Shown here: piece after piece, positions 46,669 to 55,462 of the stretch | Layout of the letters: each line of letters starts with the position of its first letter | Position numbering within the stretch: the first letter of the stretch is position 1 | From: Bacteroides eggerthii | Lineage (GTDB): Bacteria; Bacteroidota; Bacteroidia; Bacteroidales; Bacteroidaceae | DNA length: 64,000 bases | Direction: 5' to 3' | NCBI RefSeq assembly: GCF_025146565.1 | Contig: NZ_CP102258.1 | Coordinates: forward strand, 4,142,510 to 4,206,509 | Translations under genes and position numbers: made by a program | The notes under the pieces: generated by a model | The model's input: only the letters and a program-made list of their open reading frames with translations | What the model was told of the DNA's origin: nothing | The model's database searches: none

Positions 46669-47331
46669 ATGAATGTTCAAATAGAAGATAGCTGGAAAAC
46701 ACATTTGCAGCCTGAATTTGATAAGGATTACTTTTATAAGTTAACGAATTTTGTCCGCGAAGAATACGGCAAGAATACTATATACCCACCGGGTAAATTA
46801 ATATTCAACGCATTCAATCTATGTCCTTTCGATAAGGTAAAAGTAGTGATTATAGGCCAGGACCCGTATCATGGCCCCGGACAGGCGCATGGACTTTGTT
46901 TTTCCGTAAATGACGGTGTTCCTTTCCCTCCCTCTTTAGTAAATATCTTTAAAGAAATCAAAGCTGATACCGGAGCAGACGCGCCACCTACCGGTAATCT
47001 GACACGTTGGGCGGAACAAGGTGTGCTATTGCTCAATGCCACCCTCACTGTACGCGCCCATCAAGCCGGTTCTCACCAAAATCATGGTTGGGAAACATTC
47101 ACAGATGCCGCCATCCGTATCCTTGCCGAAGAGCGGGAGCACTTGGTATTCATTCTATGGGGAGCTTATGCACAACGGAAAGGCGCGTTTATCGACCGCA
47201 ACAAGCATCTGGTATTGACATCAGCACATCCTTCTCCGCTTTCCGCTTACAACGGTTTTTTCGGCAACAAACATTTCAGTAAGGCCAATGACTATTTGAG
47301 GGCACATGGCGAAGAAGAGATCAAATGGTAA
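46669..47331 (+). CDS. ung: Uracil-DNA glycosylase, family 1
   Basis: Removes uracil from DNA, starting base-excision repair. 220 residues, usual length. The water-activating motif VIIGQDPYHGPGQAHG has catalytic D65. HPSPLSAYNGFFG near 187 is the leucine-loop/His motif, and FSVNDGVPFPPSL near 82 stacks on uracil. It stands alone, ending 9 bp from the stop of the convergent lptD. Confidence 0.97.
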   Translation: MNVQIEDSWKTHLQPEFDKDYFYKLTNFVREEYGKNTIYPPGKLIFNAFNLCPFDKVKVVIIGQDPYHGPGQAHGLCFSVNDGVPFPPSLVNIFKEIKADTGADAPPTGNLTRWAEQGVLLLNATLTVRAHQAGSHQNHGWETFTDAAIRILAEEREHLVFILWGAYAQRKGAFIDRNKHLVLTSAHPSPLSAYNGFFGNKHFSKANDYLRAHGEEEIKW

Positions 47332-47340
47332 AATAATAAA

Positions 47341-50073
47341 TCAGTACCACTGAATATTACTCTGGGTCTGGCTTCTTTGTTCCCATTTTAAGTCTTGCAA
47401 AATACTTGCATTGGCACGAATGGTAAAATTGTAGTATTTCCACTGCCCAAAAGGAGAAAGGCTGGCCGACATGCTGAAACAGTGAAGATCGCGCGTTATA
47501 TTAAAGGTGGTCTGCACAATCTTCTTAGCTTCAAAATCATAACCGGAATTAAAACTTACCGCCCATTTATTAGACAGTTTTATATTACCGGAAGCACTCA
47601 AGTTGTGAGTATAACGATAGGGATAGCGCATTTTCTTACGGTTGATAGGCTTACTACGATCTTCAGAGATATTAAAGCTGTAATTGAAGTTCAGAGACCA
47701 TGGCATCTTGAATACTTGATACCCGTCGGCATCAACGGCCGCCTTTTCCACTTTCTTTTTAGGAATACCGTTTCCATCAGTATCAGTTTCCGCACCCTCC
47801 TCATCCGAAGCAGCTTCCTCTTCTTTCTTCTTATCGGAGTCTCTAGTACCGCTTAACTTCTCTTTCCATTTTTTCCACGTATCATTATTAAACGTATAAC
47901 TGAAAGAAGAGCCATAACCTTGGAATATACCGAAACGCCCGTAAGACCATTCCGTACGGTCATTATCAACAACGTTACCATTCTCATCGAATTTATAACC
48001 GTATGTCTTGAACGAAGAACTCATGCTGAATGTATAGTTCTTACTCAGTTTCAGACGAAGATTCAATCCAAGATCACTCCAGGGGCGCGTTGCAGCAGCC
48101 ATATTATAACTGATATTGGCCCCCAGTTCATCAATCAGACTAACCTTCTTTACCGTATCCTTCTTACTGCTATAATATTTCATCTCCAGATTATTGGAGA
48201 TGCTGAAGGTTATGTTTCCTTGCTTACCTCTTCCCGGAACATCAAATGCTTGTCCCGAATACGGAGAATAAATGACCGTATCGCGTCTGCCGTCCGCATA
48301 ATTCTTAATGTAAGAATCATAATAGCCGTAACGTGAAGAACCAAAATCCGGAGCGGCGCTTATGCTTACCGATGGAGTTATGACATGACGGATCTGTATC
48401 TTCTTTTTAGGAAAGAAAATCGGATTATACATACCGTATATCTTCGTATTGATACCCAGACTAGCATTATAATTATACACACGATGAAAACCGTAAATCG
48501 TATCAGTAGCCACTTCCCTACCGTTCGTACCATAGTTCGGGTCCCAGTCTTTCATCACCTTACGCGTGTACCAACGTTCTGTATAGCTGACGGAGGGAGT
48601 TACATTAAAATACTTGAACAAAGTAAAGGTAGCGCTGACCGGTATTTCATGCTTCATACCATTCTTCCAGTCCTTTATCAGGTTGGATTTAAACAGCAGA
48701 TTATCTTTTGTCTGGATGCTATTAGTCAAACGGCCCGTATACCGTACTGAAATCTTCTCATACCATCTCTCCTCGCCTGCCGCTTTTTTACGCTTGAAGG
48801 GATAGATCGTAGATAAAGAAATATTCAAATCAGGCAAAGTAACATTAACCGAAGAGTCCCTCATAGTCTGAGCGATATTAGTAGTTGCCGCTACCGTCAG
48901 CTTTCTATCAAAAAAATAACGGGAATAACTGATACTTGAAGTTTTCGTATTCTGCGACATAGCATTCGAGTTGTACATGTTTCCAATATTAGTACGCTCG
49001 TAACTGCTGGTCGCAAAATTCACACTGGCAGAAAATGTTTGATTCGGATTGGCCTTCGCATCCTGCCTGTGAGACCAGACAATCTTGAAATCTTTGGCGA
49101 CAGAGTAGTCCGGCAGCCCCTTATCACCGGTCTTGGTCACCTGATAACTCGCCTGGAACAAACCGGAGTATTTATACCGTTTAATATAATTGGATTCAGC
49201 ATTCAATGCCCATGAGCCTTTCGTAAAAATGTCGGCCCTCAACTTTAAGTCCATCTTATCACTGATAGCAAAATAATATCCGCCGTCCGTCAGACCGAAA
49301 CCACGACTGGAGTCATCCATGTATGTAGGCATAAGGAAACCGGATGAATAACTGCTCGAAAACGGGAAAAAGAAGAACGGCACAGCAAGCGGCAAAGGAA
49401 CATCCTCCACCACCAGATAGGCAGGTCCCGTTACAACATTCTTTTTAGGACGTACTTTCGCATAAGTCATCTGCATATAGAAGTGAGGGTGCTCATGGTG
49501 GTCGCAGGTTGTGTACCGCCCGCTTTTCATATACAGTTCGTCATTAGCCCCCTTCTTTGCATTGTTTCCGGTAACATATCCTTCTCCTTGCTGACTGACC
49601 ACATTACTGATCACCCCCTTTTTGCTCTTGAAGTTATAACGGATCGTATTGGTCTCATACGGAGTTTCGCCATCTTTGAAAACCGGAGTTCCCGTCTTCA
49701 CGCCTAAAGAATCTTCCACTCCATGAGCATATACAGTACTGCTGTCCATATTCATGGTGATAACATCAGCAGCCAGCTCTATCTGTTGATAATTTACTTT
49801 TCCCTGTCCGTACAAATGCGCATACCCGCCTTGGGCAAACACGATAGAGTCATTTGCCTCATAGGTGACCGGTGCGTCCAAAGGCTGTTTCTTCTTCTCG
49901 GTAACAGCCAATGTATCTACTTGCAAAGAATCTCTCCGCAAAGAGTCCGTTTGCAGTCTTTCGGGCGGCACAACACCTCTCCGACGACGTTGCGAAGCAG
50001 CCTCACCGGAAAGAAGGAGTAAGACAAATAGTAGTATGAATGATATGAATGTATTTGCTTTCAATGGCGTCAT
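47341..50073 (-). CDS. lptD: LptD-like LPS-assembly outer-membrane protein (OstA family)
   Basis: Inserts lipopolysaccharide into the outer leaflet. 910 residues with a signal peptide (about 1-27), then an OstA/LptA-like beta-jellyroll region (about 70-200; YEANDSIVFAQGGYAHLYGQGKVNYQQIELAAD), then a large beta-barrel with LVVEDVPLPLAVPFFFFPFSSSYSSGFLMPTY near 225 and alternating aromatic strands to the end. A Lys/Glu-rich insertion (about 735-770) probably forms a loop. The family is divergent in Bacteroidota, so I rely on overall architecture. It has its own -7 box (50107-50100) and follows the HD and GT39 genes on the same strand. Confidence 0.88.
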   Translation of the reverse strand: MTPLKANTFISFILLFVLLLLSGEAASQRRRRGVVPPERLQTDSLRRDSLQVDTLAVTEKKKQPLDAPVTYEANDSIVFAQGGYAHLYGQGKVNYQQIELAADVITMNMDSSTVYAHGVEDSLGVKTGTPVFKDGETPYETNTIRYNFKSKKGVISNVVSQQGEGYVTGNNAKKGANDELYMKSGRYTTCDHHEHPHFYMQMTYAKVRPKKNVVTGPAYLVVEDVPLPLAVPFFFFPFSSSYSSGFLMPTYMDDSSRGFGLTDGGYYFAISDKMDLKLRADIFTKGSWALNAESNYIKRYKYSGLFQASYQVTKTGDKGLPDYSVAKDFKIVWSHRQDAKANPNQTFSASVNFATSSYERTNIGNMYNSNAMSQNTKTSSISYSRYFFDRKLTVAATTNIAQTMRDSSVNVTLPDLNISLSTIYPFKRKKAAGEERWYEKISVRYTGRLTNSIQTKDNLLFKSNLIKDWKNGMKHEIPVSATFTLFKYFNVTPSVSYTERWYTRKVMKDWDPNYGTNGREVATDTIYGFHRVYNYNASLGINTKIYGMYNPIFFPKKKIQIRHVITPSVSISAAPDFGSSRYGYYDSYIKNYADGRRDTVIYSPYSGQAFDVPGRGKQGNITFSISNNLEMKYYSSKKDTVKKVSLIDELGANISYNMAAATRPWSDLGLNLRLKLSKNYTFSMSSSFKTYGYKFDENGNVVDNDRTEWSYGRFGIFQGYGSSFSYTFNNDTWKKWKEKLSGTRDSDKKKEEEAASDEEGAETDTDGNGIPKKKVEKAAVDADGYQVFKMPWSLNFNYSFNISEDRSKPINRKKMRYPYRYTHNLSASGNIKLSNKWAVSFNSGYDFEAKKIVQTTFNITRDLHCFSMSASLSPFGQWKYYNFTIRANASILQDLKWEQRSQTQSNIQWY

Positions 50074-50099
50074 TAACTAATAGTTTACGCTTGAAAGGG

Positions 50100-50107
50100 C
50101 AAAAGTA
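50100..50107 (-). promoter_or_regulatory. -7 box of lptD (TACTTTTG)
   Basis: Exact leftward TAnnTTTG match 27 bp before the ATG at 50073. Confidence 0.55.
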
Positions 50108-50152
50108 CGTAATTTATACGGATAATCTCCCTTTTTAAAGAAATTTAGATTG

Positions 50153-50689
50153 CTACAAAAACAGTTCACACCAATGATCAAAGCGTTGTAAACCGGCTTC
50201 GCCATAGCGTTGTAAACTTTTTCGTGCTTTCTCTACGCTTTTTTCCTGCTCCAAATGCGTCTTAGAGTAAAACTTATCGGCAAAGCAAATTACTTGTTCC
50301 TCCATGCTCACCGGAAGCATATCCCGGTGGGGAACGGGCAGGTCCTGCTTAACGATATCTTCCAACGAAAGACCGGCTCCGGTATGCCTCTCACAAACCA
50401 GTGCATGACGAGAATAGCCTTCCGAGCGCACCAAATCCGCTCCTAAATAGCCATGGCAAATATAAGGTTTATCTCCAAAGCAATAAATTCCCTCAGCATT
50501 CGTCAGGAATATACCTATATCATGCAACATAGCTGCTTCATACAGAAAGTCTCTGTCCAAAGATAATTCAGGATGATTATCGGCAATCCACAAAGCTTTG
50601 TCGGCCACAGAACGGCTATGAGTCAGCAAAATATGCTTCAGCTCGTTCTCTTCCGGATAATATTTATCAATCAATTTTATAGAAGGCAT
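50153..50689 (-). CDS. HD-domain phosphohydrolase-like protein
   Basis: 178 residues. Metal-dependent HD fold: HILLTHSRSVADKALWIADNHPE near residue 20 supplies the first His, AAMLHDIGIF near 52 is the HD dyad, and CHGYLGADLVRSEG near 78 and HALVCERHTGAGLS near 95 complete the pattern. This small single-domain group is often annotated as a phosphohydrolase acting on nucleotides or other small phosphates; substrate unknown. Its ATG lies 1 bp after the GT39 stop, so the two are translationally coupled. Confidence 0.85.
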   Translation of the reverse strand: MPSIKLIDKYYPEENELKHILLTHSRSVADKALWIADNHPELSLDRDFLYEAAMLHDIGIFLTNAEGIYCFGDKPYICHGYLGADLVRSEGYSRHALVCERHTGAGLSLEDIVKQDLPVPHRDMLPVSMEEQVICFADKFYSKTHLEQEKSVEKARKSLQRYGEAGLQRFDHWCELFL

Positions 50690-50690
50690 C

Positions 50691-52406
50691 TTATTTTCTG
50701 CTGAATTTATAAACTATCACCTTTTTACGCATATCGCAGCTACGCAGTGGAGTACGATAAACCTCATCAAGCCGGTATGCATTCTGGTTATTCTGCAAGA
50801 ACTTCTCCTGCAGTTCGTCTATCACCAATACATACCCTTCTGCAGGGTGCAACATGTCAAAGATACGCACACGATCACCCAAATAATAGTTTATGCTATA
50901 AAACTTCACCCAGTCTCCATATGAATATACCGGTTCTTCCGGCTCAAGATCATTCAGGCGGACCGCCAGATGCTTATCCGACTTCACAGCCAAAACGGTG
51001 GGCTGATAAACTCCATCCAATGCCACAAAAATACATAACATACATCCCGCCACACCATATAACAACGGTCGTGCATCCGCACACTTCAAGAGTGTATAGA
51101 GCAGGCAGGCGGCAGACATCAACGGCAAGAAAACAATCAGCCATTTCGAAAACGAAAGCGGCACCGTCTGCAAAGCATTCATAAATGCAATGTTTTCGGC
51201 AGCATGTCGGCCTGTTCCCCAAATGCTTTCAGGAACCAAGCCTAAACGTACAGTGAAGAAAGTAACGGTGAGCAACACAGCCAATGCAGCAAAAATCCAT
51301 GCAGAAATTTTAAATACTTTTGCACCACGCTGCACCAACGCCAATAAGTATTCGGCAAGCAGCACCCCCATGAACGGGTAGATAGGCAACAAATACACGC
51401 TACGCTTGCTCTTAGGGATACAATAAAAGATGAAGATAGTCAGAATCACCACCCATATAAAAAGCTGCAACGGTGATTGAGAGCGGAATTTATCCCACAC
51501 TTTTTTTAAGCGTTCACCAACCGAATCTCCCTCCGGCAGCACATGCATTTCTTTCCATTTCAGTCCAAACAAGGAAACAAGCAGCACCAAAGTCCAAGGA
51601 ATCCACCCCCAAATCAGAGTGAGAAAGTTGTACCATAAAGGATTTTCGTGTGACTCATATGACATTTTCCGGAAAAAGCGACCGGTATTCTCTTCCAACA
51701 TCAAATTGACAAACGGCTCCCCTCCCTGCTGATAAGCAGCCCAGAACCAAATACCCAAAGGTATAAGAGATAATAATCCGATGCCCAATAATGAAAAGAA
51801 AGCCTTTCCGAACGAACGTCCGCGCAATAGCTGATAGATACCGATACACAGACAAGGGAAAATAGATCCAACCGGCCCTTTTGTCAATGTAGCGCACGCC
51901 ATCAGCAAAACAGCCAGCCAAGGACCCCCCTTGCAATTCTTTTCATCCCAGCGGAAAAGCAGACACAACGAGATTACGATAAGGGAAACTTGCAACATAT
52001 CCAGCCGGCAAGCCACTGCTGCACGATGTACCTCAAAAGAAGATAGAAGCAAAATAGAAGTCAGGAATGCCGTCTTCACATTTTTCCGTTTGGCAACGAA
52101 GCTGAAGAATACCAATTGCATGGCAAGAAAAGCAAGCGCCGACGGCATACGTGCCGAAAACTCCGATACTCCTCCTAAAATTGACGATATAACAGCTATT
52201 GTCCAATAAAGGAAAGGCGGTTTATAGGCTATTTCTACTCCGTAATTCATCGGAAGTATCCAGTTGCCACTCTCCAACATGGTGTACGCCACTATCGCTT
52301 CACGCGGCTCCCCTTTTGAATAGAATATGGTTTCTCCTAAAAAAGGGACCAACACGAGTACACTCAACAGTGCAATGAACCAGAACGCTATCTTTTTATC
52401 TGACAT
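50691..52406 (-). CDS. GT39/ArnT-like membrane glycosyltransferase
   Basis: 571 residues with about 12 transmembrane helices. The N-terminal periplasmic loop FYSKGEPREAIVAYTMLESGNWILPMNYGVEIAYKPP is characteristic of the ArnT/PMT superfamily, with Glu and Lys residues for lipid-carrier and acceptor handling. These enzymes move a sugar from an undecaprenyl carrier to lipid A, protein or another acceptor in the periplasm. Divergent neighbours encode a GtrA-like flippase and a GtrB-like transferase, consistent with a surface-sugar modification module. The sugar is unknown. Confidence 0.88.
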   Translation of the reverse strand: MSDKKIAFWFIALLSVLVLVPFLGETIFYSKGEPREAIVAYTMLESGNWILPMNYGVEIAYKPPFLYWTIAVISSILGGVSEFSARMPSALAFLAMQLVFFSFVAKRKNVKTAFLTSILLLSSFEVHRAAVACRLDMLQVSLIVISLCLLFRWDEKNCKGGPWLAVLLMACATLTKGPVGSIFPCLCIGIYQLLRGRSFGKAFFSLLGIGLLSLIPLGIWFWAAYQQGGEPFVNLMLEENTGRFFRKMSYESHENPLWYNFLTLIWGWIPWTLVLLVSLFGLKWKEMHVLPEGDSVGERLKKVWDKFRSQSPLQLFIWVVILTIFIFYCIPKSKRSVYLLPIYPFMGVLLAEYLLALVQRGAKVFKISAWIFAALAVLLTVTFFTVRLGLVPESIWGTGRHAAENIAFMNALQTVPLSFSKWLIVFLPLMSAACLLYTLLKCADARPLLYGVAGCMLCIFVALDGVYQPTVLAVKSDKHLAVRLNDLEPEEPVYSYGDWVKFYSINYYLGDRVRIFDMLHPAEGYVLVIDELQEKFLQNNQNAYRLDEVYRTPLRSCDMRKKVIVYKFSRK

Positions 52407-52434
52407 ATATTTCCGTTTTTATATTTTCACGCTG

Positions 52435-52472
52435 CAAAAATACGAATTATTCTATAACAATACCTAACTTTG
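52435..52472. promoter_or_regulatory. Divergent -7 boxes for GT39 and GtrA genes
   Basis: Leftward TATTTTTG (52442-52435), 29 bp before the GT39 start. Rightward TAACTTTG (52465-52472), 28 bp before gtrA. Both match TAnnTTTG exactly. Confidence 0.6.
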
Positions 52473-52499
52473 CCGACTCAATGATAGCGTAAAACCAAA

Positions 52500-52877
52500 A
52501 TGAAGCAATTAAGAAGACTCCCTGAATTTATACGTTTTGTCCTGGTAGGCGTTTTTGCAACCGCCTTGCACTATGGAATCTATTTTTTGCTGCAGAAGTT
52601 CATCAATGTCAATATAGCCTACACCCTTGGCTATGCCTTCAGCTTCATCGCCAATTTCTATCTTACCGCCTACTTTACGTTCGGTAAAAAACCGTCATGG
52701 GGAAAAGCGTTCGGTTTCGGCGGGGCTCATTTGTTCAACTACCTTTTGCACATTGGATTACTGAATACATTTCTTTGGCTTGGCCTTTCCAAGACCACTG
52801 CCCCTGCTCCGGTGTTCGCCATAGCCATTCCGGTAAACTTTTTATTAGTACGCTTTGTTTTTAAGCACAAAGGCTGA
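52500..52877 (+). CDS. GtrA-like membrane protein (putative polyprenyl-sugar flippase)
   Basis: 125 residues with four transmembrane helices. FIRFVLVGVFATALHYGIYFLL at the start and the YTLGYAFSFIANFYLTAYFTF segment near residue 50 are classic GtrA. Family members are proposed to flip undecaprenyl-phosphate-sugar across the inner membrane. The GtrB-like glycosyltransferase starts 98 bp downstream from its own promoter, as in gtrAB systems for surface-glycan decoration. Confidence 0.92.
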   Translation: MKQLRRLPEFIRFVLVGVFATALHYGIYFLLQKFINVNIAYTLGYAFSFIANFYLTAYFTFGKKPSWGKAFGFGGAHLFNYLLHIGLLNTFLWLGLSKTTAPAPVFAIAIPVNFLLVRFVFKHKG

Positions 52878-52935
52878 TATTTTTCAATTGATCATGTTTT
52901 TAAAGCAATTTTGTTCAATACTTCTTTAAAAATAA

Positions 52936-52943
52936 TATATTTG
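52936..52943 (+). promoter_or_regulatory. -7 box of the GT2 gene (TATATTTG)
   Basis: Exact TAnnTTTG match 32 bp before the ATG at 52976. Confidence 0.55.
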
Positions 52944-52975
52944 CGAAGCATTTATTATACATACACATTTGTGAA

Positions 52976-53923
52976 ATGAAAAAAGTAACCTTACTGATTC
53001 CCGTCTACAACGAGGAGGCCATGCTTCCCACTCTATATCAACGCCTGATAGAACTTATCAATCGCAACAGTGCCTATGAATGGGAAATTTTATTTATAAA
53101 CGACGGTAGCAGCGACAGAACGCTCGAAGTGATCCGCCGGCTCAGGCAAACGGACAGCAGGGTGAACTTTGTAAACCTCTCACGTAACTTCGGCAAGGAA
53201 ATCGCTATGCTGGCAGGCTTCGACTATGCCACCGGAGACTGTTGCGTGGTAATGGATGCCGACTTGCAGGATCCTCCCGAATTGGTAGATCAGATGTTGC
53301 AATACTGGGAAGAAGGTTACGACGACATTTACGCCAAGCGTCGCAATCGCGGCGAAGAAAGTTGGATGCGCCGTCGGTTATCGCTTGCTTTTTATAAGCT
53401 CCTTCAAAACATGAGCCGGATAGACATCTTGCCGAATGTAGGCGACTTTCGCCTGCTTGACCGTCGTTGCATACTGACATTAAGACAGTTACGCGAGCAA
53501 GAGCGATATACAAAAGGGCTGTTCTGCTGGATAGGCTACCAAAAGAAAAGCATAGAGTTCGACCGCGGTGACCGCCTTGCCGGGCACTCCTCCTGGAATT
53601 TCTTCCAATTGCTCAATCTAGCGATTGAAGGAATTACCTCTTCCTCCACCGCCCCCTTGCGTATTGCCACCGTATGTGGTATCATTTGTTCCATTTCCAG
53701 CTTCATTTACGCCATCTATTTCCTGATAAAGACCGTCATATACGGCGACCAAGCAGCCGGTTTCCCCACTTTGATAGTGGTTATCTTGTTTCTGGGCGGC
53801 ATCCAACTCTTTTCATTGGGAGTCATCGGGGAGTATATAGGACGCATCTTCAAAGAAACCAAAGGACGCCCTGCTTATATCGCATCAGACTACAATGAAA
53901 AAAAACTGGGATATGATGAATAA
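52976..53923 (+). CDS. GtrB/DPM1-like family 2 glycosyltransferase with two C-terminal membrane helices
   Basis: 315 residues. GT2 fold: LLIPVYNEEAMLPTLYQRL near residue 5; INDGSSDRTLEVI near 40; metal-binding CVVMDADLQDPPELV near 90; RRNRGEESWMRR near 121. Two transmembrane helices at the end (about 228-250 and 260-285) are typical of undecaprenyl-phosphate glycosyltransferases of the GtrB/YfdH/ArnC group. It would load a sugar onto undecaprenyl phosphate for flipping by GtrA and transfer by the GT39 enzyme. The arsenic island begins just downstream. Confidence 0.94.
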   Translation: MKKVTLLIPVYNEEAMLPTLYQRLIELINRNSAYEWEILFINDGSSDRTLEVIRRLRQTDSRVNFVNLSRNFGKEIAMLAGFDYATGDCCVVMDADLQDPPELVDQMLQYWEEGYDDIYAKRRNRGEESWMRRRLSLAFYKLLQNMSRIDILPNVGDFRLLDRRCILTLRQLREQERYTKGLFCWIGYQKKSIEFDRGDRLAGHSSWNFFQLLNLAIEGITSSSTAPLRIATVCGIICSISSFIYAIYFLIKTVIYGDQAAGFPTLIVVILFLGGIQLFSLGVIGEYIGRIFKETKGRPAYIASDYNEKKLGYDE

Positions 53924-53957
53924 CAACTAACTCTTTACGAAAGAAATCAAGATTCCC

Positions 53958-54006
53958 TTTTTCTTTTCTTCCACAACTGATAACTATTGATTATATTTTG
54001 CCACAT
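53958..54006. repeat. Left 49-bp imperfect direct repeat bounding the ars island (attL-like)
   Basis: The minus strand reads as the tail of the BASS transporter (WQNIINSYQLWKKRKK) and then runs into a different ending, while no transporter body lies here. It matches 60245-60293 at about 38 of 49 positions, including identical TTTTGCCACA at the inner edge and a shared TTCCACAACTG. I read it as the displaced original 3' end of that gene. Confidence 0.65.
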
Positions 54007-54326
54007 ATTATATATTATTCGGTGTATAAATTTGATTATCAACAAATAAGCCCACCAATTACTAATAGTGGGTAACAAAATAGTAACAAAAAAAACGAAG
54101 AAATTCGCTTAGTGGTGGGCTTCATGGACAAAGGTAACAAAGACAGCCAACCACAAAAACAAAACTGGCGAAAAGAGAAACAATCTTTTTCTTTTCGCCG
54201 GCACTTATCTTGCTGTCGATGCAAATGAGTTTAGTCCGTTTTGGATATATAAACAAAGAGATAAACTTAAACTCGATTTCCAGCTAACCGAAAAAAAACT
54301 TAATTTATTTTGCCATGTAAAATATA
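54007..54326. other. Left end of the ars island: repeats and hairpins, no gene
   Basis: Three GTAACAAA copies (54072, 54083, 54134) are present. A 10-bp inverted repeat AAGCCCACCA/TGGTGGGCTT (54048-54057, 54113-54122) encloses two of them. A second hairpin GGCGAAAAGA/TCTTTTCGCC occupies 54167-54176 and 54190-54199. These look like recombinase arm sites or a transfer origin, but no recombinase or relaxase gene is visible. Confidence 0.5.
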
Positions 54327-54344
54327 GTTCGTAGTTTTGCGAAC
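54327..54344 (+). promoter_or_regulatory. ArsR operator 1
   Basis: GTTCGTAGTTTTGCGAAC, an 18-bp imperfect palindrome 25 bp before the arsR start, similar at 14-15 positions to the site at 54720-54737. Probably autoregulatory. Confidence 0.7.
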
Positions 54345-54369
54345 AACAAACAAGAAAGGAGATATAAAA

Positions 54370-54696
54370 GTGAAAACTAAGCAGTACACAGAGGAACAGG
54401 AACAGATGGCTCGTTTTGCTAAAGCTATGGGTCACCCGGCGCGGATGGCAATTCTTAGTTTCTTAGCTAAACAAGAAAGTTGTTTCTTCGGAGATATTCA
54501 CGAAGTACTACCCATTGCTAAAGCAACCGTTTCGCAGCATTTAAAAGAACTGAAAGATGCAGGGTTAATTCAGGGGGAAATAGAAACACCGAAAGTTCGG
54601 TATTGTATCAACCGAGAGAATTGGGAACTTGCCCGTAAATTATTTGCTGCATTTTTGGGCGATTGTAAATGTACAGGTACATCGTGCTATGGATAA
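54370..54696 (+). CDS. arsR: ArsR-family arsenic-responsive repressor
   Basis: Dimeric winged-helix repressor released by As(III). 108 residues. HTH region [26 protein letters not shown] near 42-67. Candidate thiol ligands include C38 and a C-terminal cluster ([12 protein letters not shown]), not the E. coli ELCVCDL motif, so the metal site is of a different type. The start is GTG at 54370, preceded at 8 nt by AGGAG, an unusually strong Shine-Dalgarno for this phylum; an upstream in-frame TTG lies inside the operator. First gene of the island, with operators before and after it. Confidence 0.93.
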   Translation: MKTKQYTEEQEQMARFAKAMGHPARMAILSFLAKQESCFFGDIHEVLPIAKATVSQHLKELKDAGLIQGEIETPKVRYCINRENWELARKLFAAFLGDCKCTGTSCYG

Positions 54697-54719
54697 CAGC
54701 ACCTTTTTTTGAGAAACAT

Positions 54720-54737
54720 GTTCGTAGTTCTACGAAT
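54720..54737 (+). promoter_or_regulatory. ArsR operator 2, before the distal ars genes
   Basis: The TTCGTAG-TT-CTACGAA core is a perfect palindrome (54721-54736) between arsR and the thioredoxin-like gene. It implies a second ArsR-controlled promoter for the seven downstream genes. Confidence 0.7.
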
Positions 54738-54773
54738 TACGATTAGCATATTAACTTTATAATTGAATAGAAA

Positions 54774-55007
54774 ATGGAAATCAAAGTATTAGGAACTGGG
54801 TGTTCAAGCTGTAAAGCATTGTACGAAACCACAAAACAAGCTATTTCAGAACTGGGCTGCGATGCAACTCTAATTAAGGAAGAAGATTTATTAAAAATCA
54901 TGGAGTATAATATTTTAAGTCTCCCGGCTTTGGTTATTGATGGCAAAGTCATATCTGCTGGAAAAAGATTATCCTTATCAGAAGTGAAAGAATTGATAAC
55001 TAAATAA
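54774..55007 (+). CDS. Small thioredoxin-like redox protein of the ars operon
   Basis: 77 residues, the MTH895/TM0996-like thioredoxin fold. The redox pair is C10-x-x-C13 in GTGCSSCK, and a cis-Pro region SLPALVIDGK lies near 50. It is likely cytoplasmic, perhaps donating electrons in arsenical reduction or arsenite handling. A comparable small gene occurs with arsF and arsG in the Bacteroides vulgatus ars operon as I recall it, where names up to ArsG were used; I do not assign a symbol with confidence. Confidence 0.85.
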   Translation: MEIKVLGTGCSSCKALYETTKQAISELGCDATLIKEEDLLKIMEYNILSLPALVIDGKVISAGKRLSLSEVKELITK

Positions 55008-55017
55008 ATTATTTACT

Positions 55018-55461
55018 ATGAAGAAGTTATTTTATCTACTGATTGCAACAATCGTTTTAATTTCCTGTGGTAATGGTTCAAAGAATAAAACAGAAACCAG
55101 TATAGCAAAAGAAAATCAAACTAACCGTGTTGAAGTTCTATATTTTCACGGTGCGCAACGTTGCATAACCTGCCGGGCAATAGAAGCCAATACGGTAGCT
55201 CTTTTAGATAGCCTTTATTCCAAAGAACAGGCGGACGGTAAAATCATCTTTAAGGTGATAGATATATCCAAAAAGGAAAATGAACAAATTGCAGATAAAT
55301 ACGAAGTTACATGGTCGTCTTTGTTTGTGAATGGCTGGAAAGACAGTAAAGAGAATGTAAATAACATGACGGAGTTTAGTTTCTCCAATGCAAGAAATGA
55401 ACCGGATAAATTTAAAGAGGGAATAAAAAACAAGATTGACGAATTACTAAAAACATTGTAA
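55018..55461 (+). CDS. arsF: ArsF-like thioredoxin-fold lipoprotein
   Basis: 147 residues. Lipobox LISC with C17 lipidated, so it is anchored in the envelope facing the periplasm. Thioredoxin-like domain with C49-I-T-C52 in YFHGAQRCITCRAIE. Databases label such proteins nitrophenyl compound nitroreductase subunit ArsF, linked to reduction of aromatic arsenicals such as roxarsone; how well that role is established I cannot judge. Placed 10 bp after the small thioredoxin and 1 bp before the DsbD-like membrane protein, a natural electron-transfer partner. Confidence 0.82.
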   Translation: MKKLFYLLIATIVLISCGNGSKNKTETSIAKENQTNRVEVLYFHGAQRCITCRAIEANTVALLDSLYSKEQADGKIIFKVIDISKKENEQIADKYEVTWSSLFVNGWKDSKENVNNMTEFSFSNARNEPDKFKEGIKNKIDELLKTL

Positions 55462-55462
55462 G

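Noticed and set aside
54337..54370. An upstream TTG start for arsR
   Set aside because: It lies inside the operator palindrome, while GTG 54370 has a strong ribosome-binding site at correct spacing.
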